A stretch of DNA of 64,000 nucleotides from Dietzia sp. NCCP-2495 (GTDB lineage Bacteria > Actinomycetota > Actinomycetes > Mycobacteriales > Mycobacteriaceae). The number at the start of each line of letters is the position of its first letter. Position 1 is the stretch's first letter. Location: the NCBI RefSeq assembly GCF_026011735.1, contig NZ_BRVN01000010.1, positions 1 to 64,000 on the forward strand, written 5' to 3'. This document shows, piece by piece, positions 1 through 9,430 of the stretch. The position numbers and the translations under genes are program-made. Below the pieces are notes generated by a model. It made no database searches. It was given only the letters and a program-made list of their open reading frames with translations, and was not told the origin of the DNA.

Positions 1-82
1 GGCTGAGCTCGGGTTACCGCAGCTGACCGCGGCTGGTGAGCTCCGGCAGTCGAGATGTCCCCGCGCCGCTAGCCTCGCCCTG

Positions 83-1006
83 CTAGATGTTCGAGTCCAG
101 TGCCGGGAAGCTGGAGGGCAGTCCTGCAGCGGCGTCGCCCGGGCCGCCGGCGTTCCCGACGGAGCCCGCGGCGGCGACCTCGGCCACCTTCGCTGGATCG
201 AGGCCGAGCGAGTAGCAGGTCATGGACAGCGATCCGGCCGCGTAGCCTTCGACGAGCACGTCCAGCGGCGTGGTGTCCGCGAGTCCGGCGAGGTAAAGCA
301 GCGGCAGGTAGTGGTCGGGCGTGGGGACGGCCTTGGTGAAGTCGCCGTGGCCGTCGAGGGTGAGGATCCGGCTGGGATCGTCTATGAGCAGTTCCCGGGC
401 GGAGTCGTCGAAGCGCCGGGCCCAGTCGAAGCCGGTATCCGGCTTGGACATGTCGACCGCGCGCAGGTTGTGCACCACGTTGCCGCTGCTGATGATCAGC
501 ACGCCGTGCTTGCGCAACTCGGCCAGCTTCCGGCCCAGGTCCAGGTGCTTCTCCGGCTCCTTGAACGCGTTGAGTGAGAGCTGGAGGACCGGGATCGAGG
601 CGTCCGGGAACGCGTGCACGAGAACGGACCAGGTGCCGTGGTCGATCCCCCAGCTGTCGACGTCGTGGCCGACCCAGGTGGGTTTGACCACGTCCACCAC
701 GAGGTCGGCGATCTCGGGGTCGCCCGGCGCCGGGTACTCCACGTCGAACAGGTCCTGCGGGAAGCCGTAGAAATCGTGGATCGTCCGGGGCCGGGTCATG
801 GAGGTGACGGCGGTGGCATTGGTGTACCAGTGCGCAGAGACCACGAGGATCGCGCGCGGGCGCGGGACGGCCCGCCCGAAGGCGGCCCAGGCGGCGGTGT
901 AGCGGTTGGACTCCAGGGCGTTCATCGGATTGCCGTGGCCCAGGAAGGCGGCGGGCATCATGTCGGTGGGAACGGATTCAACGGACACGGGAGCCTCCGG
1001 GGACAT
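83..1006 (-). CDS. DODA-type extradiol ring-cleavage dioxygenase (YgiD-like)
   Basis: A 307-residue member of the LigB/DODA superfamily (class III extradiol dioxygenase, 4,5-DOPA dioxygenase type). The N-terminal LGHGNPMNALESN segment, the VSAHWYT strand, the WGIDHGTWSVL segment and the GNVVHNLR segment are family hallmarks that supply the metal-binding histidines. The family cleaves catechol-type rings with O2 using Zn or Fe; the substrate here cannot be told. I chose the ATG at 1006 because the residues encoded upstream of it are low-complexity Arg/Ser and overlap the preceding gene; an ATG at 961 would also keep the whole domain. It lies 55 bases behind the amidase on the same strand, so co-transcription is likely. 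Confidence 0.85.
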   Translation of the reverse strand: MSPEAPVSVESVPTDMMPAAFLGHGNPMNALESNRYTAAWAAFGRAVPRPRAILVVSAHWYTNATAVTSMTRPRTIHDFYGFPQDLFDVEYPAPGDPEIADLVVDVVKPTWVGHDVDSWGIDHGTWSVLVHAFPDASIPVLQLSLNAFKEPEKHLDLGRKLAELRKHGVLIISSGNVVHNLRAVDMSKPDTGFDWARRFDDSARELLIDDPSRILTLDGHGDFTKAVPTPDHYLPLLYLAGLADTTPLDVLVEGYAAGSLSMTCYSLGLDPAKVAEVAAAGSVGNAGGPGDAAAGLPSSFPALDSNI

Positions 1007-1061
1007 CGGGTGGGGCACCCGCGACTCTATGCCGCCGGACCCACTGCTGCTCTCGGATTCA

Positions 1062-2558
1062 CTACTCCCAGATCCGCGCGAACGGGAACGCGGCCTCGTA
1101 CTGGGCGGCCAGCTCGAGGAGGAGCCGGTCCTCACCGCGGCGGGAGGACAGGTGCATCCCGATCGGCATCCCGTCGGGCGCCTGCCCGGTGGGTAGCGAG
1201 ATCGCGGGAGAGCCGGTGACGTTCTGCAGCGGGGTGAACGTCACCCACCGGCTGACGTGCTCGAGGTGGGTCTCGAACGGCAGATCCGCGCCGAGGTACC
1301 CGACTTCCGGGGTCTCGGCAGCGACCACCGGGTTGAGGTAGACGTCCACATCGCCGAACTTCGAGTCGAACTGGCGACGGACCCGCTCGAGCCGAAGCAG
1401 GTGTAGAGGGAGCGTGTGGAGTCTCCGCTTGGCCCGGCGGGACAGGCCTACGGTGAACGGGTCGAGCAGGTCAGGGTCGAACTCCGGGTGGAACAGCTTC
1501 TTCCCTGACCCGGCGGTGCTCATCGCGAGCAGGGACCAGTAGGCGATGAAGTCGTCCCGGAAGCTCGCCGGTACCGGCGCAGTGGTGGGGATGATCTCGT
1601 GTCCCAGTTCGGCGAGACGATCGGCGGTCTGGCGCAGTGCCGCGCTGGTGGCGGCGTCCGGCGGACCGCCCGCGGGGGACTCTTCGACCAGTCCGATGCG
1701 CAGGCGACGGCCGGGCTCGGGAGGGGCGCCGGTCAGGGGCTTGAGTCCGACGGGAGGATGCGCGGACTCGAAGGCCGAGACGAAGGCGACCGTGTCCCGG
1801 ACGGATCGCGTCACGACGCCCTGCGAGATGAGGGGGATCGGCATCGAGCGCGAGAAGACCTCGTCAGGGTGACGGCCCCGGCTCGGCTTGAAGCCGACCA
1901 GGCCGGTGACGGCGGCCGGGATCCTGATCGAGCCACCGCCGTCGTTGGCGTGCGCGATCGGCAGCGCCCCGGACGCGACGAGCGCCGACGCGCCGCCGGA
2001 GGATCCGCCGCTGGTCCGGCCGGTGTTCCACGGGTTGCGGGTGATGAGGCCGCCCTGGCGTTCGGTGGCCGCGGTCCATCCGAACGGCGGCATCGCGGTG
2101 GTGCCGAGAGGGTTGAGTCCGGTGGCCCGGAGTGCGCGGACATGCGGGCTGTCGGCATCGGACGGGGTCGCGGGGACCGCGGGCGAGCCCATCGTCATGG
2201 GGGAGCCCCCGACACGCACGTTGTCCTTGAAGGCCGTCGGGAGGCCCGCCAGCGGTGCTGAGGCGAGTGCGTCGCGGTCCGTTCGGGCGCGGGCGCGGGC
2301 GCCCTCGAAGTCGGTGAACGCCAGCGCGCCGAGCGTGGGGTCGACGGCCTCGCAGCGCGCGATCGCGGCTTCGAGAACTTCGTCAGGGGAGACCTCTCGT
2401 CGGCGGATCCGCTCGACGAGCGCGGTGGCGTCGTCGTACCCCAGGGCGTCATCACGGAAGGCGTGCACGCGGCCGGGGCTGGTGGTGCCGGTGTTGTCGT
2501 CTGCGGCGTCGATCACATTCCCCACAGTAGGGACGCTGGCCGGGCGGTGGGGCTCCAC
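1062..2558 (-). CDS. Amidase, amidase-signature family
   Basis: A 498-residue amidase-signature hydrolase that would hydrolyse an amide, releasing ammonia or an amine. The Ser-cisSer-Lys triad is visible: K111 in AFKDNV, cis-Ser S186 in the GGSSGG loop and nucleophile S210 in DGGGSIRIPA; the 24-residue spacing between the two serines is the family norm. The length is normal. No signal peptide is visible, so it is probably cytoplasmic. It is the first gene of a two-gene unit with the downstream dioxygenase. Its start lies about 30 bases from an iron-box-like element shared with the divergent gene at 2689, so iron control is possible but unproven. The substrate is unknown. Confidence 0.88.
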   Translation of the reverse strand: MEPHRPASVPTVGNVIDAADDNTGTTSPGRVHAFRDDALGYDDATALVERIRRREVSPDEVLEAAIARCEAVDPTLGALAFTDFEGARARARTDRDALASAPLAGLPTAFKDNVRVGGSPMTMGSPAVPATPSDADSPHVRALRATGLNPLGTTAMPPFGWTAATERQGGLITRNPWNTGRTSGGSSGGASALVASGALPIAHANDGGGSIRIPAAVTGLVGFKPSRGRHPDEVFSRSMPIPLISQGVVTRSVRDTVAFVSAFESAHPPVGLKPLTGAPPEPGRRLRIGLVEESPAGGPPDAATSAALRQTADRLAELGHEIIPTTAPVPASFRDDFIAYWSLLAMSTAGSGKKLFHPEFDPDLLDPFTVGLSRRAKRRLHTLPLHLLRLERVRRQFDSKFGDVDVYLNPVVAAETPEVGYLGADLPFETHLEHVSRWVTFTPLQNVTGSPAISLPTGQAPDGMPIGMHLSSRRGEDRLLLELAAQYEAAFPFARIWE

Positions 2559-2589
2559 CCTTGACAGGGCCGAGGACGTCCGGCATTTT

Positions 2590-2621
2590 AGGGATACCTA
2601 AGTAAGGCTAGGGTCGCCTAA
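2590..2621. promoter_or_regulatory. Candidate IdeR/DtxR iron box in a divergent promoter
   Basis: Positions 2603-2621 match 14 of 19 bases of the IdeR/DtxR consensus (half-sites TTAGG and CCTAA nine bases apart). Further half-sites lie just left of it (TTAGG at 2588-2592, CCTAA at 2597-2601), so several overlapping sites could bind two dimers. It sits between the divergent amidase (start 2558) and the gene at 2689. Repression by Fe-loaded IdeR would be expected. This is a consensus match by eye. Confidence 0.55.
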
Positions 2622-2688
2622 AGCTGAAGCCGGTGCGGACGTAGTGACGCGCTGTCGAGTACGGCGAGGGGGCCACTCCGGAGGATTC

Positions 2689-3366
2689 ATGTCAGAGCAT
2701 CCCGTCACGTCGACCCCCGTCACCACGGGCGCACGCAGGCTCCTCGACGGCGCGGGCATCGCGACAATCGCCGTTCGCGGCAGCAAGAACCGCTCGGACG
2801 TGCTCGTCTCCGCGGGGCACCGGTGGATCGGCGACGGCCGGATCGTGGTGACCGGGACGCCGGCTCCGTGGTCCGGGCTGATGGTCGCGCCGGGAGAGTC
2901 CGTCGAGGTGGTGGTGATGATCGACGAGTTCGCCCCGATCGTCGAAGCCAAGGTCCACGTGGCCAGCCTCTACGGGTTCGGCGTCGCCCGCGAGGCGCGT
3001 CAGGGCGAGGGGTGGATCGTGGAGATCGAGATCCAGCTCGGAGATGTCGACATCAAGCGGCTGGGCCACACCGGCACGGTCGACGCCCGACTGCTCGACG
3101 CGGTGCCCGTGGATCCGCTGGCCGGCGACACCGCAGGGCTCGCCGACGAGATCCGGGCACGCTTCGGCGGGGAACTGTCGACGGTCGCGGGGTCCGGGGA
3201 TCCGGCCACCCCGCCGTTCGTGCTGGGCGTGGATGCCGACGGCCTGCACCTCATCACGGCACTCGGGGTGGACGCCGATGTGGTTCACGTGCCGTTCGAG
3301 GACCGGGCCGGGACCGTGGGGGACGTGTTCCGGGAGATGGGCCGGTACATCGCCCGGGTGAGCTGA
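2689..3366 (+). CDS. Hypothetical protein, possible DUF2470-like C-terminus
   Basis: A 225-residue soluble protein. The start is fixed by GGAGG at 2680-2684, four bases before ATG 2689; a GTG at 2644 in the same frame has no ribosome site. The last 45 or so residues (GVDADGLHLITA...VHVPFEDRAGTVGDVFREMGRYI) resemble the C-terminal half of DUF2470, a domain found in pyridoxamine-oxidase-fold proteins including HugZ/HutZ-type haem-degrading proteins, but the usual His/NADH first half is not obvious. Together with the iron box upstream, a role in iron or haem handling is a reasonable guess, not a conclusion. A strong hairpin follows the stop. Confidence 0.6.
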   Translation: MSEHPVTSTPVTTGARRLLDGAGIATIAVRGSKNRSDVLVSAGHRWIGDGRIVVTGTPAPWSGLMVAPGESVEVVVMIDEFAPIVEAKVHVASLYGFGVAREARQGEGWIVEIEIQLGDVDIKRLGHTGTVDARLLDAVPVDPLAGDTAGLADEIRARFGGELSTVAGSGDPATPPFVLGVDADGLHLITALGVDADVVHVPFEDRAGTVGDVFREMGRYIARVS

Positions 3367-3425
3367 CGGGGGCCTTCGTCGTCGTCGACGACATCAGGCC
3401 CTCGCGCGCGGCGCCGGCTACCACG

Positions 3426-3468
3426 CGAGACGAGGCCTCTGACCGGCATGGTCGGAGGCCTCGTCTCG
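3426..3468. terminator. Bidirectional hairpin terminator
   Basis: A perfect 14-bp stem (3426-3439 with 3455-3468) around a 15-base loop that can itself pair, placed between the convergent ends at 3366 and 3488. There is no T tract, which is usual in high-GC actinobacteria. Confidence 0.75.
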
Positions 3469-3487
3469 TAGGGGGGTGGGGAGCCGC

Positions 3488-3778
3488 TCAGGCGGGGGAG
3501 TAGCTCAGGCAGTCCGCGGTGTCGGCGCCGGCACCGATCGTGACCGAGTCCGCCGTGCAGAGTAGGTCCGAGTTGTGCGAGCACTCGACGCGCTGGCAGG
3601 CGCCGACGTGCGCCGCGGCGGTGGGGAGGCCTCCGCGGACGTCGAGGGCGATGAACGTCCCGCATTCGGCGTGGTCGGGCGAGCCGGCGACGGTGATCGC
3701 CCCGGCGTTGCAGTTCTGTTCGGTGTTGAACGAGCACGCGGTGACCGTGCAGGTGCTGATTCCGGTGAGAGTGGCCAT
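3488..3778 (-). CDS. DUF1540 domain-containing small Cys-rich protein
   Basis: A 96-residue protein with two DUF1540-like repeats. Each has cysteines in a C-x4-C-x7-C-type pattern: CTVTACSFNTEQNC ending in ECGTF, then CQRVECSHNSDLLC ending in DC. DUF1540 is a short Cys-rich, probably metal-binding module of unknown function. The start is ATG 3778, preceded on the minus strand by a GAGGAG ribosome site; the reading frame upstream of it looks non-coding. It is monocistronic and converges on the gene ending at 3366. Confidence 0.8.
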   Translation of the reverse strand: MATLTGISTCTVTACSFNTEQNCNAGAITVAGSPDHAECGTFIALDVRGGLPTAAAHVGACQRVECSHNSDLLCTADSVTIGAGADTADCLSYSPA

Positions 3779-4011
3779 GACGATCGCTCCTCGCGTCGCG
3801 TCGGGTGGGTGCTCAAGATTTAACTCCGACCCCAGACGATTTGCAACCAAAGCAAGGCTGTGCTAATTCACGCGCGATCGGGATTCGGCCGGTCGGTGAG
3901 CCGCGTTTGAGCAGGTGGTGGCCGTGCCGGCGGTGCCGTTCTCCTCGACGCCCCACGGGCGTGGCGGGAATGTGGCCGAGAAGTCGGGGAGAATTTCGTC
4001 GATTCCCGCTC

Positions 4012-4040
4012 TGGACATTTGTGAGCCGTGGCACTAATGT
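4012..4040 (+). promoter_or_regulatory. Promoter of the accD1 operon
   Basis: TGGACA (4012-4017), a 17-base spacer, then TAATGT (4035-4040): a good sigma-70/SigA-type match, rare in this GC-rich sequence. The inverted repeat at 4044-4069 lies where transcription would begin, so a bound repressor would block initiation. Confidence 0.6.
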
Positions 4041-4043
4041 CGA

Positions 4044-4069
4044 TTTCAGTTAATCCGACTTAACTGAAA
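4044..4069. promoter_or_regulatory. Palindromic operator before the leucine-catabolism operon
   Basis: A perfect inverted repeat: arms TTTCAGTTAA (4044-4053) and TTAACTGAAA (4060-4069) around a six-base spacer, ending 13 bases before ATG 4083. It is much more AT-rich than its surroundings. In M. tuberculosis a TetR-family repressor (Rv2506) neighbours the equivalent operon; no such gene is adjacent here, so the regulator is elsewhere or of another type. Confidence 0.75.
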
Positions 4070-4082
4070 GGGAGCGGCGCCG

Positions 4083-5672
4083 ATGACATCCGCGACCACC
4101 GACCGCGCGACAACCAATCGCCAGGCTCACGAGGAACTCCTCGCCGACCTGCGCGCCCGCCTCGACCGCGCCGCGCTGGGCGGCGGTGAGAAGGCCCGCG
4201 CCCGCCACCTCGAGCGGGGCAAACTCCTGGCCCGTCAGCGCGTGGACGTTCTTCTCGACCCGGGTAGTCCGTTCCTCGAACTCTCGCCGCTCGCGGCGGA
4301 GGAGATGTACGGCGGCAAGGCGCCCGCGGCGGGTGTCGTCGCCGGCATCGGCCGCGTGTCGGGCCGCGAGTGCCTGATCATCGCCAACGACGCGACGGTC
4401 TCCGGCGGCACCTACTACCCCATGACGGTCAAGAAGCACCTGCGCGGCCAGGAGGTCGCGCTGGCCAACAACCTGCCGTGCATCTACCTCGTCGACTCGG
4501 GTGGTGCCATGCTGCTGCAGCAGGACGACGTGTTCCCGGACCGCGACCACTTCGGCCGCATCTTCTACAACCAGGCCACCATGTCCGCCAAGGGCATCCC
4601 GCAGATCGCGGCGGTCATGGGCTCCTGCACCGCCGGTGGCGCGTACGTCCCGGCGATGAGCGACGAGGCGGTGATCGTCCGCAACCAGGGCACGATCTTC
4701 CTCGCCGGGCCGCCGCTGGTGAAGGCCGCCACCGGCGAAGAGGTGACCGCCGAGGAGCTGGGTGGCGGCGACCTGCACGCCAAGACGTCAGGTGTGGTGG
4801 ACCACCTCGCCGACGACGACTACGACGCGCTCATGAAGGTCCGGGAGATCGTCGCGACGTGCCCGCCGGCCCCCGCTCCTGACTGGGATGTCCTCGAACC
4901 GCGCGAGCCCGCCCGCCAGCAGAGCGATCTCTATGACCTCGTCCCGACTGACTCGCGCACGCCGTACGACGTCCGCGACATCATCGGAACGATCGTCGAC
5001 GGCGGAGAGTACACGGAGTTCAAGGAGAACTACGGCACCTCCATGGTGACCGCGTTCGCCCGCATCCACGGTCACCCGGTGGGGATCATCGGTAACAACG
5101 GCGTGATCTTCTCCGAGTCCGCCCTCAAGGGTGCGCACTTTATTGAACTGTGCGACCGCCGCAAGATCCCGCTGGTGTTCCTGCAGAACATCACCGGCTT
5201 CATGGTGGGCCGCCAGTACGAGGCCGGCGGCATCGCCAAGAACGGCGCCAAGATGGTCACCGCCGTGGCGTGCGCCCGCGTGCCCAAGTTCACGATCGTC
5301 GTGGGCGGCTCGTTCGGCGCCGGCAACTACTCGATGTGCGGCCGCGCCTACTCGCCGCGCTTCCTGTGGATGTGGCCCAACGCGCGCATCGCCGTGATGG
5401 GTGGTCCGCAGGCCGCCGACACGCTGGCCTCGGTACGCGCCGCACAGGTCACCAAGGCGGGCGGGGAGTGGACCGACGAGCAACAGGCCGAGTTCACCGC
5501 CCCGATTCGTGAGCAGTTCGAGGAGCAGTCCACCGCGTACTACTCCACGGCCCGACTCTGGGACGACGGGATCATCGACCCCGCCGACACCCGCACCGTC
5601 CTCGGCCTCGCGCTCGCCGCGGCCGCCAACGCACCCCTCGAGCCGGTCAACAACGGCGTCTTCCGGATGTGA
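4083..5672 (+). CDS. accD1: Acyl-CoA carboxylase beta (carboxyltransferase) subunit, AccD1/MccB type
   Basis: A 529-residue biotin-dependent carboxyltransferase with N- and C-terminal crotonase-fold halves. Marks include the [14 protein letters not shown] region, VDSGGA, the [17 protein letters not shown] oxyanion-hole segment and, in the second half, [20 protein letters not shown] and [20 protein letters not shown]. It transfers CO2 from carboxybiotin to the acyl-CoA; the operon makes 3-methylcrotonyl-CoA (leucine pathway) the likely substrate. The ATG follows GGGAG. It is the first gene of the operon and directly precedes its alpha subunit, with which it forms the holoenzyme. Confidence 0.92.
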   Translation: MTSATTDRATTNRQAHEELLADLRARLDRAALGGGEKARARHLERGKLLARQRVDVLLDPGSPFLELSPLAAEEMYGGKAPAAGVVAGIGRVSGRECLIIANDATVSGGTYYPMTVKKHLRGQEVALANNLPCIYLVDSGGAMLLQQDDVFPDRDHFGRIFYNQATMSAKGIPQIAAVMGSCTAGGAYVPAMSDEAVIVRNQGTIFLAGPPLVKAATGEEVTAEELGGGDLHAKTSGVVDHLADDDYDALMKVREIVATCPPAPAPDWDVLEPREPARQQSDLYDLVPTDSRTPYDVRDIIGTIVDGGEYTEFKENYGTSMVTAFARIHGHPVGIIGNNGVIFSESALKGAHFIELCDRRKIPLVFLQNITGFMVGRQYEAGGIAKNGAKMVTAVACARVPKFTIVVGGSFGAGNYSMCGRAYSPRFLWMWPNARIAVMGGPQAADTLASVRAAQVTKAGGEWTDEQQAEFTAPIREQFEEQSTAYYSTARLWDDGIIDPADTRTVLGLALAAAANAPLEPVNNGVFRM

Positions 5673-5680
5673 GAGAACCC

Positions 5681-7756
5681 ATGTCGCAGAAACTTCACAC
5701 AGTCCTGGTCGCCAATCGCGGCGAGATCGCGTGCCGCGTCATCCGCTCGCTGCGGGCCGCCGGGATCCGCTCGGTGGCGGTGTACTCCGATGCCGACGCC
5801 GACGCGCTGCACGTGCGCATGGCCGACGCCGCGGTGCGGCTCGGTCCGGCGCAGGCCACGCAGTCCTACCTCGACATCGACAAGGTCATCGACGCCTGCC
5901 GCCAGACCGGTGCTCAGGCCGTGCACCCCGGCTACGGCTTCCTGTCGGAGAACGCGGCGTTCGCCCGCGCGCTGGAGAACGCCGGCCTGATCTTCATCGG
6001 CCCGCCCGCCTCGTCCATCGAGACGATGGGCGACAAGATCACCGCCAAGGCGGCCGTGTCCGAGCGCGACGTGCCGACCGTGCCGGGGATCTCCCGGCCG
6101 GGCCTGACCGACGACGAGCTCGTCGCCGGCGCCCAGGAGGTCGGCTACCCGGTTCTGGTCAAGCCGTCCGCCGGTGGCGGCGGCAAGGGCATGCGCCGGG
6201 TGGAGAAGCCCGCCGACCTGCGGGCCGCGCTGGAGTCCGCGCGTCGTGAGTCGGCCAATGCCTTCGGCGACGACACGCTCTTCCTCGAGCGCTTCGTCGA
6301 CACCCCGCGCCACATCGAGGTGCAGGTCCTCGCCGACACCCACGGCAACGTCGTCCACCTGGGCGAGCGCGAGTGCTCCCTCCAGCGTCGTCACCAGAAG
6401 GTCATCGAGGAGGCGCCGAGCGCCCTGCTGGACGAGGCCACCCGCGCCCGCATCGGCGAGGCTGCCTGCGACGCCGCCCGCTCGGTGGGCTACGTCGGCG
6501 CCGGCACCGTCGAGTTCATCGTGTCCGCCCACGCTCCGGACGAGTTCTTCTTTATGGAGATGAACACCCGCCTGCAGGTGGAGCACCCCGTCACCGAGAT
6601 GGTGACCGGCGTGGACCTGGTCGACTGGCAGGTCCGCATCGCCGCCGGCGAGGAGCTGACCCTCCGCCAGGAGGACATCACCCTCACCGGCCACGCGATC
6701 GAGGCCCGCGTCTACGCCGAGGACCCGGCCAAGGGCTTCCTGCCCACCGGTGGCACGGTGCTCGGGCTCGCCGAGCCGACGGGCAGCGGAATCCGCGTGG
6801 ACTCCGGGCTGCGGGTCGGCACCGTCGTCGGCTCCGACTATGACCCCATGCTCGGCAAGGTCATCGCCCACGGTGCCGACCGCGCCGAGGCGCTGGCACG
6901 CCTGGACGCGGCGCTGGCGGGCACCCAGATCCTGGGCCTGCGCACCAACGTCGACTTCTGCCGCTTCCTGCTCGCCCGCCCCGAGGTCGTGGCCGGGGAC
7001 CTGGACACCGGCCTGCTGGACCGCAGTGTCGACGACTACACCGCGACCGCGGCGCCGGAGGGCGCCCTGGTGGCCGTCGCCATTCACCGTACCGAGGAGC
7101 GGTGGGCGCGCGTGCCCGCCACCCGTCGCGGGCCGTGGGACGTGCCCAACGGCTGGCGGGTGGGCGGCCGCGCCGAGGTCTGGACCCGGCTGGACGCCGG
7201 GCCCGGGACCGAGGCCGTCACCGTGGGGCTCAGGGGTACTCCCGACGACGCCGAGGTGACCATCACCGACGCGACCATCGGCTCCACCGACGAGCCGACC
7301 GTGTCCTCGACCCGCCGGGCGCGCGTCGCCCGGGACGGTGCCTCGTTGCGGCTCACCGTGGACTCCACCCAGCAGCGGTGGACCGTCGTGCGCTCCACCG
7401 ACCGCCAGTCCGCCGACACCTACTGGGTGGCCGGTGACGGTGGCGCATGGGACCTGCGGCTGCTGCCGCTGATCGACTCGCGGATCCACGACGCCGGCGC
7501 CGCCGACGGGCAGATCTTCAGCCCCATGCCCGGCTCGGTCATCGCCCTCTTCGCCGCGGACGGCGCGGAGGTCACCGCGGGAGAGAACATCCTGGCCGTC
7601 GAGGCCATGAAGATGGAGCATGCGCTCACCGCACCGATCGACGGAGTCGTCCGGATCCACGTCAGCCAAGGCGAGCAGGTCCCCGCTGACCACCTTTTGG
7701 CCACCGTCGAGCCCCATCCCTCCACCGAGGAATCCGAAGGAGAATCCGATGCCTGA
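5681..7756 (+). CDS. accA1: Acyl-CoA carboxylase alpha subunit (biotin carboxylase + BCCP), AccA1/MccA type
   Basis: A protein of about 690 residues: biotin carboxylase ATP-grasp core first ([16 protein letters not shown], the GGGGKGMR glycine loop, [14 protein letters not shown]), a linker of about 130 residues, and a C-terminal biotinyl domain with the biotin lysine in EAMKMEH. It carboxylates its own biotin with ATP and bicarbonate. ATG 5681 follows GAGAG; a GTG at 5669 overlapping the accD1 stop would add four residues. Its end overlaps the next start (ATG 7749). Confidence 0.92.
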   Translation: MSQKLHTVLVANRGEIACRVIRSLRAAGIRSVAVYSDADADALHVRMADAAVRLGPAQATQSYLDIDKVIDACRQTGAQAVHPGYGFLSENAAFARALENAGLIFIGPPASSIETMGDKITAKAAVSERDVPTVPGISRPGLTDDELVAGAQEVGYPVLVKPSAGGGGKGMRRVEKPADLRAALESARRESANAFGDDTLFLERFVDTPRHIEVQVLADTHGNVVHLGERECSLQRRHQKVIEEAPSALLDEATRARIGEAACDAARSVGYVGAGTVEFIVSAHAPDEFFFMEMNTRLQVEHPVTEMVTGVDLVDWQVRIAAGEELTLRQEDITLTGHAIEARVYAEDPAKGFLPTGGTVLGLAEPTGSGIRVDSGLRVGTVVGSDYDPMLGKVIAHGADRAEALARLDAALAGTQILGLRTNVDFCRFLLARPEVVAGDLDTGLLDRSVDDYTATAAPEGALVAVAIHRTEERWARVPATRRGPWDVPNGWRVGGRAEVWTRLDAGPGTEAVTVGLRGTPDDAEVTITDATIGSTDEPTVSSTRRARVARDGASLRLTVDSTQQRWTVVRSTDRQSADTYWVAGDGGAWDLRLLPLIDSRIHDAGAADGQIFSPMPGSVIALFAADGAEVTAGENILAVEAMKMEHALTAPIDGVVRIHVSQGEQVPADHLLATVEPHPSTEESEGESDA

Positions 7757-8906
7757 GTTGGAAGAGCACTACGCAGACCTCAAGTCGACGGTCGCCGAGT
7801 TCGCCGACAAGGTCGTCGCCCCGGCCTCGGCCGAGCACGACCGCAACCACACCTTCCCGTACGAGGTCGTGTCCCAGATGGGTCAGATGGGCCTGTTCGG
7901 CCTGCCCTTCCCGGAGGAGTACGGCGGCATGGGTGGCGACTACTTCGCGCTCGCCCTCGCGCTCGAGGAGCTCGGCCGCGTCGACCAGTCCACCGCCATG
8001 ACCCTCGAGGCCGGTGTCGGGCTGGGCGCGATGCCGATCTACCACTTCGGAAACGAGGAGCAGAAGCAGAAGTGGCTGCCGGACCTGGCCGCGGGACGGA
8101 AGCTCGCGGGCTTCGGCCTCACCGAACCCGGCGCCGGGTCGGATGCCGGTGCCACCAAGACCACCGCCAAGCGCGACGGCGACCAGTGGGTGATCAACGG
8201 CAACAAGCAGTTCATCACCAACTCGGGGACCGACATCACCTCGCTGGTCACCGTCACCGCCGTGACGGGGGTGCGGGAGGCCGCGGACGGCACCACCAAG
8301 AAGGCCATCTCGACGATCATCGTGCCGTCCGACACCCCCGGCTTCACGGCCGAGCCGGCATACGACAAGGTCGGCTGGAACTCCTCCGACACCCACCCGC
8401 TGACCTTCGCCGACGCCCGGGCCCCGGTCGAGAACCTGCTGGGCGAGGAGGGGCGCGGCTACGCGAACTTCCTGTCGATCCTCGACGAGGGCCGGATCGC
8501 GATCGCCGCGGTGGCCACGGGTGCCGCGCAGGGCTGCGTGGACGAGTCCGTCAAGTACGCCCGTGAACGCGAGTCGATGGGGCAGACGATCGGGTCCTTC
8601 CAGTCGATCGCGTTCAAGATCGCCCGCATGGAGGCCCGCGCCCACACCGCCCGCTGCGCCTACTACGAGGCCGCCCGCCTCATGCTGGCCGGCAAGCCGT
8701 TCAAGAAGGAGGCCGCGATCGCCAAGATGGTCTCTTCCGAGGCGGCGATGGACAACGCGCGCGACGCCACCCAGATCCACGGCGGGTACGGCTTCATGAA
8801 CGAGTACCCGGTGGCGCGCCACTACCGCGACTCGAAGATCCTCGAGATCGGCGAGGGCACCACCGAGGTGCAGCTCATGCTGATCGCCCGGGGGATGGGG
8901 CTGTGA
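7749..8906 (+). CDS. fadE19: Acyl-CoA dehydrogenase, isovaleryl-CoA dehydrogenase-like (FadE19)
   Basis: A 385-residue FAD-dependent acyl-CoA dehydrogenase. Visible marks: [13 protein letters not shown] (FAD/substrate loop), the [11 protein letters not shown] segment, and the C-terminal signature [32 protein letters not shown], in which the Glu of the short EG(T/E) segment has the position expected for a catalytic base. It would oxidise isovaleryl-CoA to 3-methylcrotonyl-CoA, feeding the carboxylase encoded just upstream. The ATG lies inside the accA1 end (8-base overlap), implying translational coupling. Confidence 0.88.
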   Translation: MPELEEHYADLKSTVAEFADKVVAPASAEHDRNHTFPYEVVSQMGQMGLFGLPFPEEYGGMGGDYFALALALEELGRVDQSTAMTLEAGVGLGAMPIYHFGNEEQKQKWLPDLAAGRKLAGFGLTEPGAGSDAGATKTTAKRDGDQWVINGNKQFITNSGTDITSLVTVTAVTGVREAADGTTKKAISTIIVPSDTPGFTAEPAYDKVGWNSSDTHPLTFADARAPVENLLGEEGRGYANFLSILDEGRIAIAAVATGAAQGCVDESVKYARERESMGQTIGSFQSIAFKIARMEARAHTARCAYYEAARLMLAGKPFKKEAAIAKMVSSEAAMDNARDATQIHGGYGFMNEYPVARHYRDSKILEIGEGTTEVQLMLIARGMGL

Positions 8907-9430
8907 GCGCCGCGGAGAACGCCGGCGACGCGGGTCAGGCGCGCAAGGAGGTCGTCCAGCGCGGCCTGTGGTTCGAGGAGTACGAGGTCGGTACCGCGTA
9001 TCTCCACCGCCCGGGTCGCACCATGACCGAGGCGGACAACGTCCTGTTCACCACGTTGACCATGAACACCCAGTCCCTGCACCTGGACGCGGCGTGGTCG
9101 GCGGAGCAGCCGGGCTTCGGCGGCGAGCGGCTCATGAACTCGATGCACACCCTGTCGACGCTCGTCGGACTCTCGGTCGCACAGCTCACCCAGGGCACGA
9201 TCGTCGCCAACCTCGGTTTCTCCGAGGTCAGCTTCCCCAAGCCGGTCCTCCACGGCGACACGCTCTACGCGGAGACGATCTGCACCGAGAAGCGTGAGTC
9301 GAAGTCGCGCCCGGGCGAGGGGATCGTCACCCTCGAGCACATCGGCCGCAACCAGCACGGCGACATCGTCGCCAAGGCCGTCCGCAAGACGCTGGTCCGC
9401 ATGCGCCCGGCCGACGAGGCCACGTCATGA
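8903..9430 (+). CDS. MaoC-family enoyl-CoA hydratase (Rv2499c-like)
   Basis: A 175-residue hot-dog-fold hydratase. The TMTEADNVLFTTLTMNTQSLHLD segment carries the Asp/His-type hydratase motif. By analogy with the M. tuberculosis neighbourhood it should hydrate 3-methylglutaconyl-CoA (and perhaps itaconyl-CoA). It starts with GTG overlapping the fadE19 stop (GTGA) and ends overlapping the citE start (ATGA), so it is fully coupled to its neighbours. Confidence 0.85.
   Translation: MSAAENAGDAGQARKEVVQRGLWFEEYEVGTAYLHRPGRTMTEADNVLFTTLTMNTQSLHLDAAWSAEQPGFGGERLMNSMHTLSTLVGLSVAQLTQGTIVANLGFSEVSFPKPVLHGDTLYAETICTEKRESKSRPGEGIVTLEHIGRNQHGDIVAKAVRKTLVRMRPADEATS

Larger units (their letters stand above)
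3779..4082. other. Gene-free stretch holding two divergent promoters
   Basis: This 304-base interval has no convincing coding sequence. Its left end carries the ribosome site and leader of the DUF1540 gene; around 3843-3862 a minus-strand TTAGC-rich, AT-richer patch weakly resembles an iron box. Its right end carries the promoter and operator of the accD1 operon. Confidence 0.5.

Noticed and set aside
5540-7717. 725-codon minus-strand frame opposite accA1
   Set aside because: GC-rich shadow of a strongly conserved plus-strand gene; composition is Gly/Val/Asp/Arg without any family motif.
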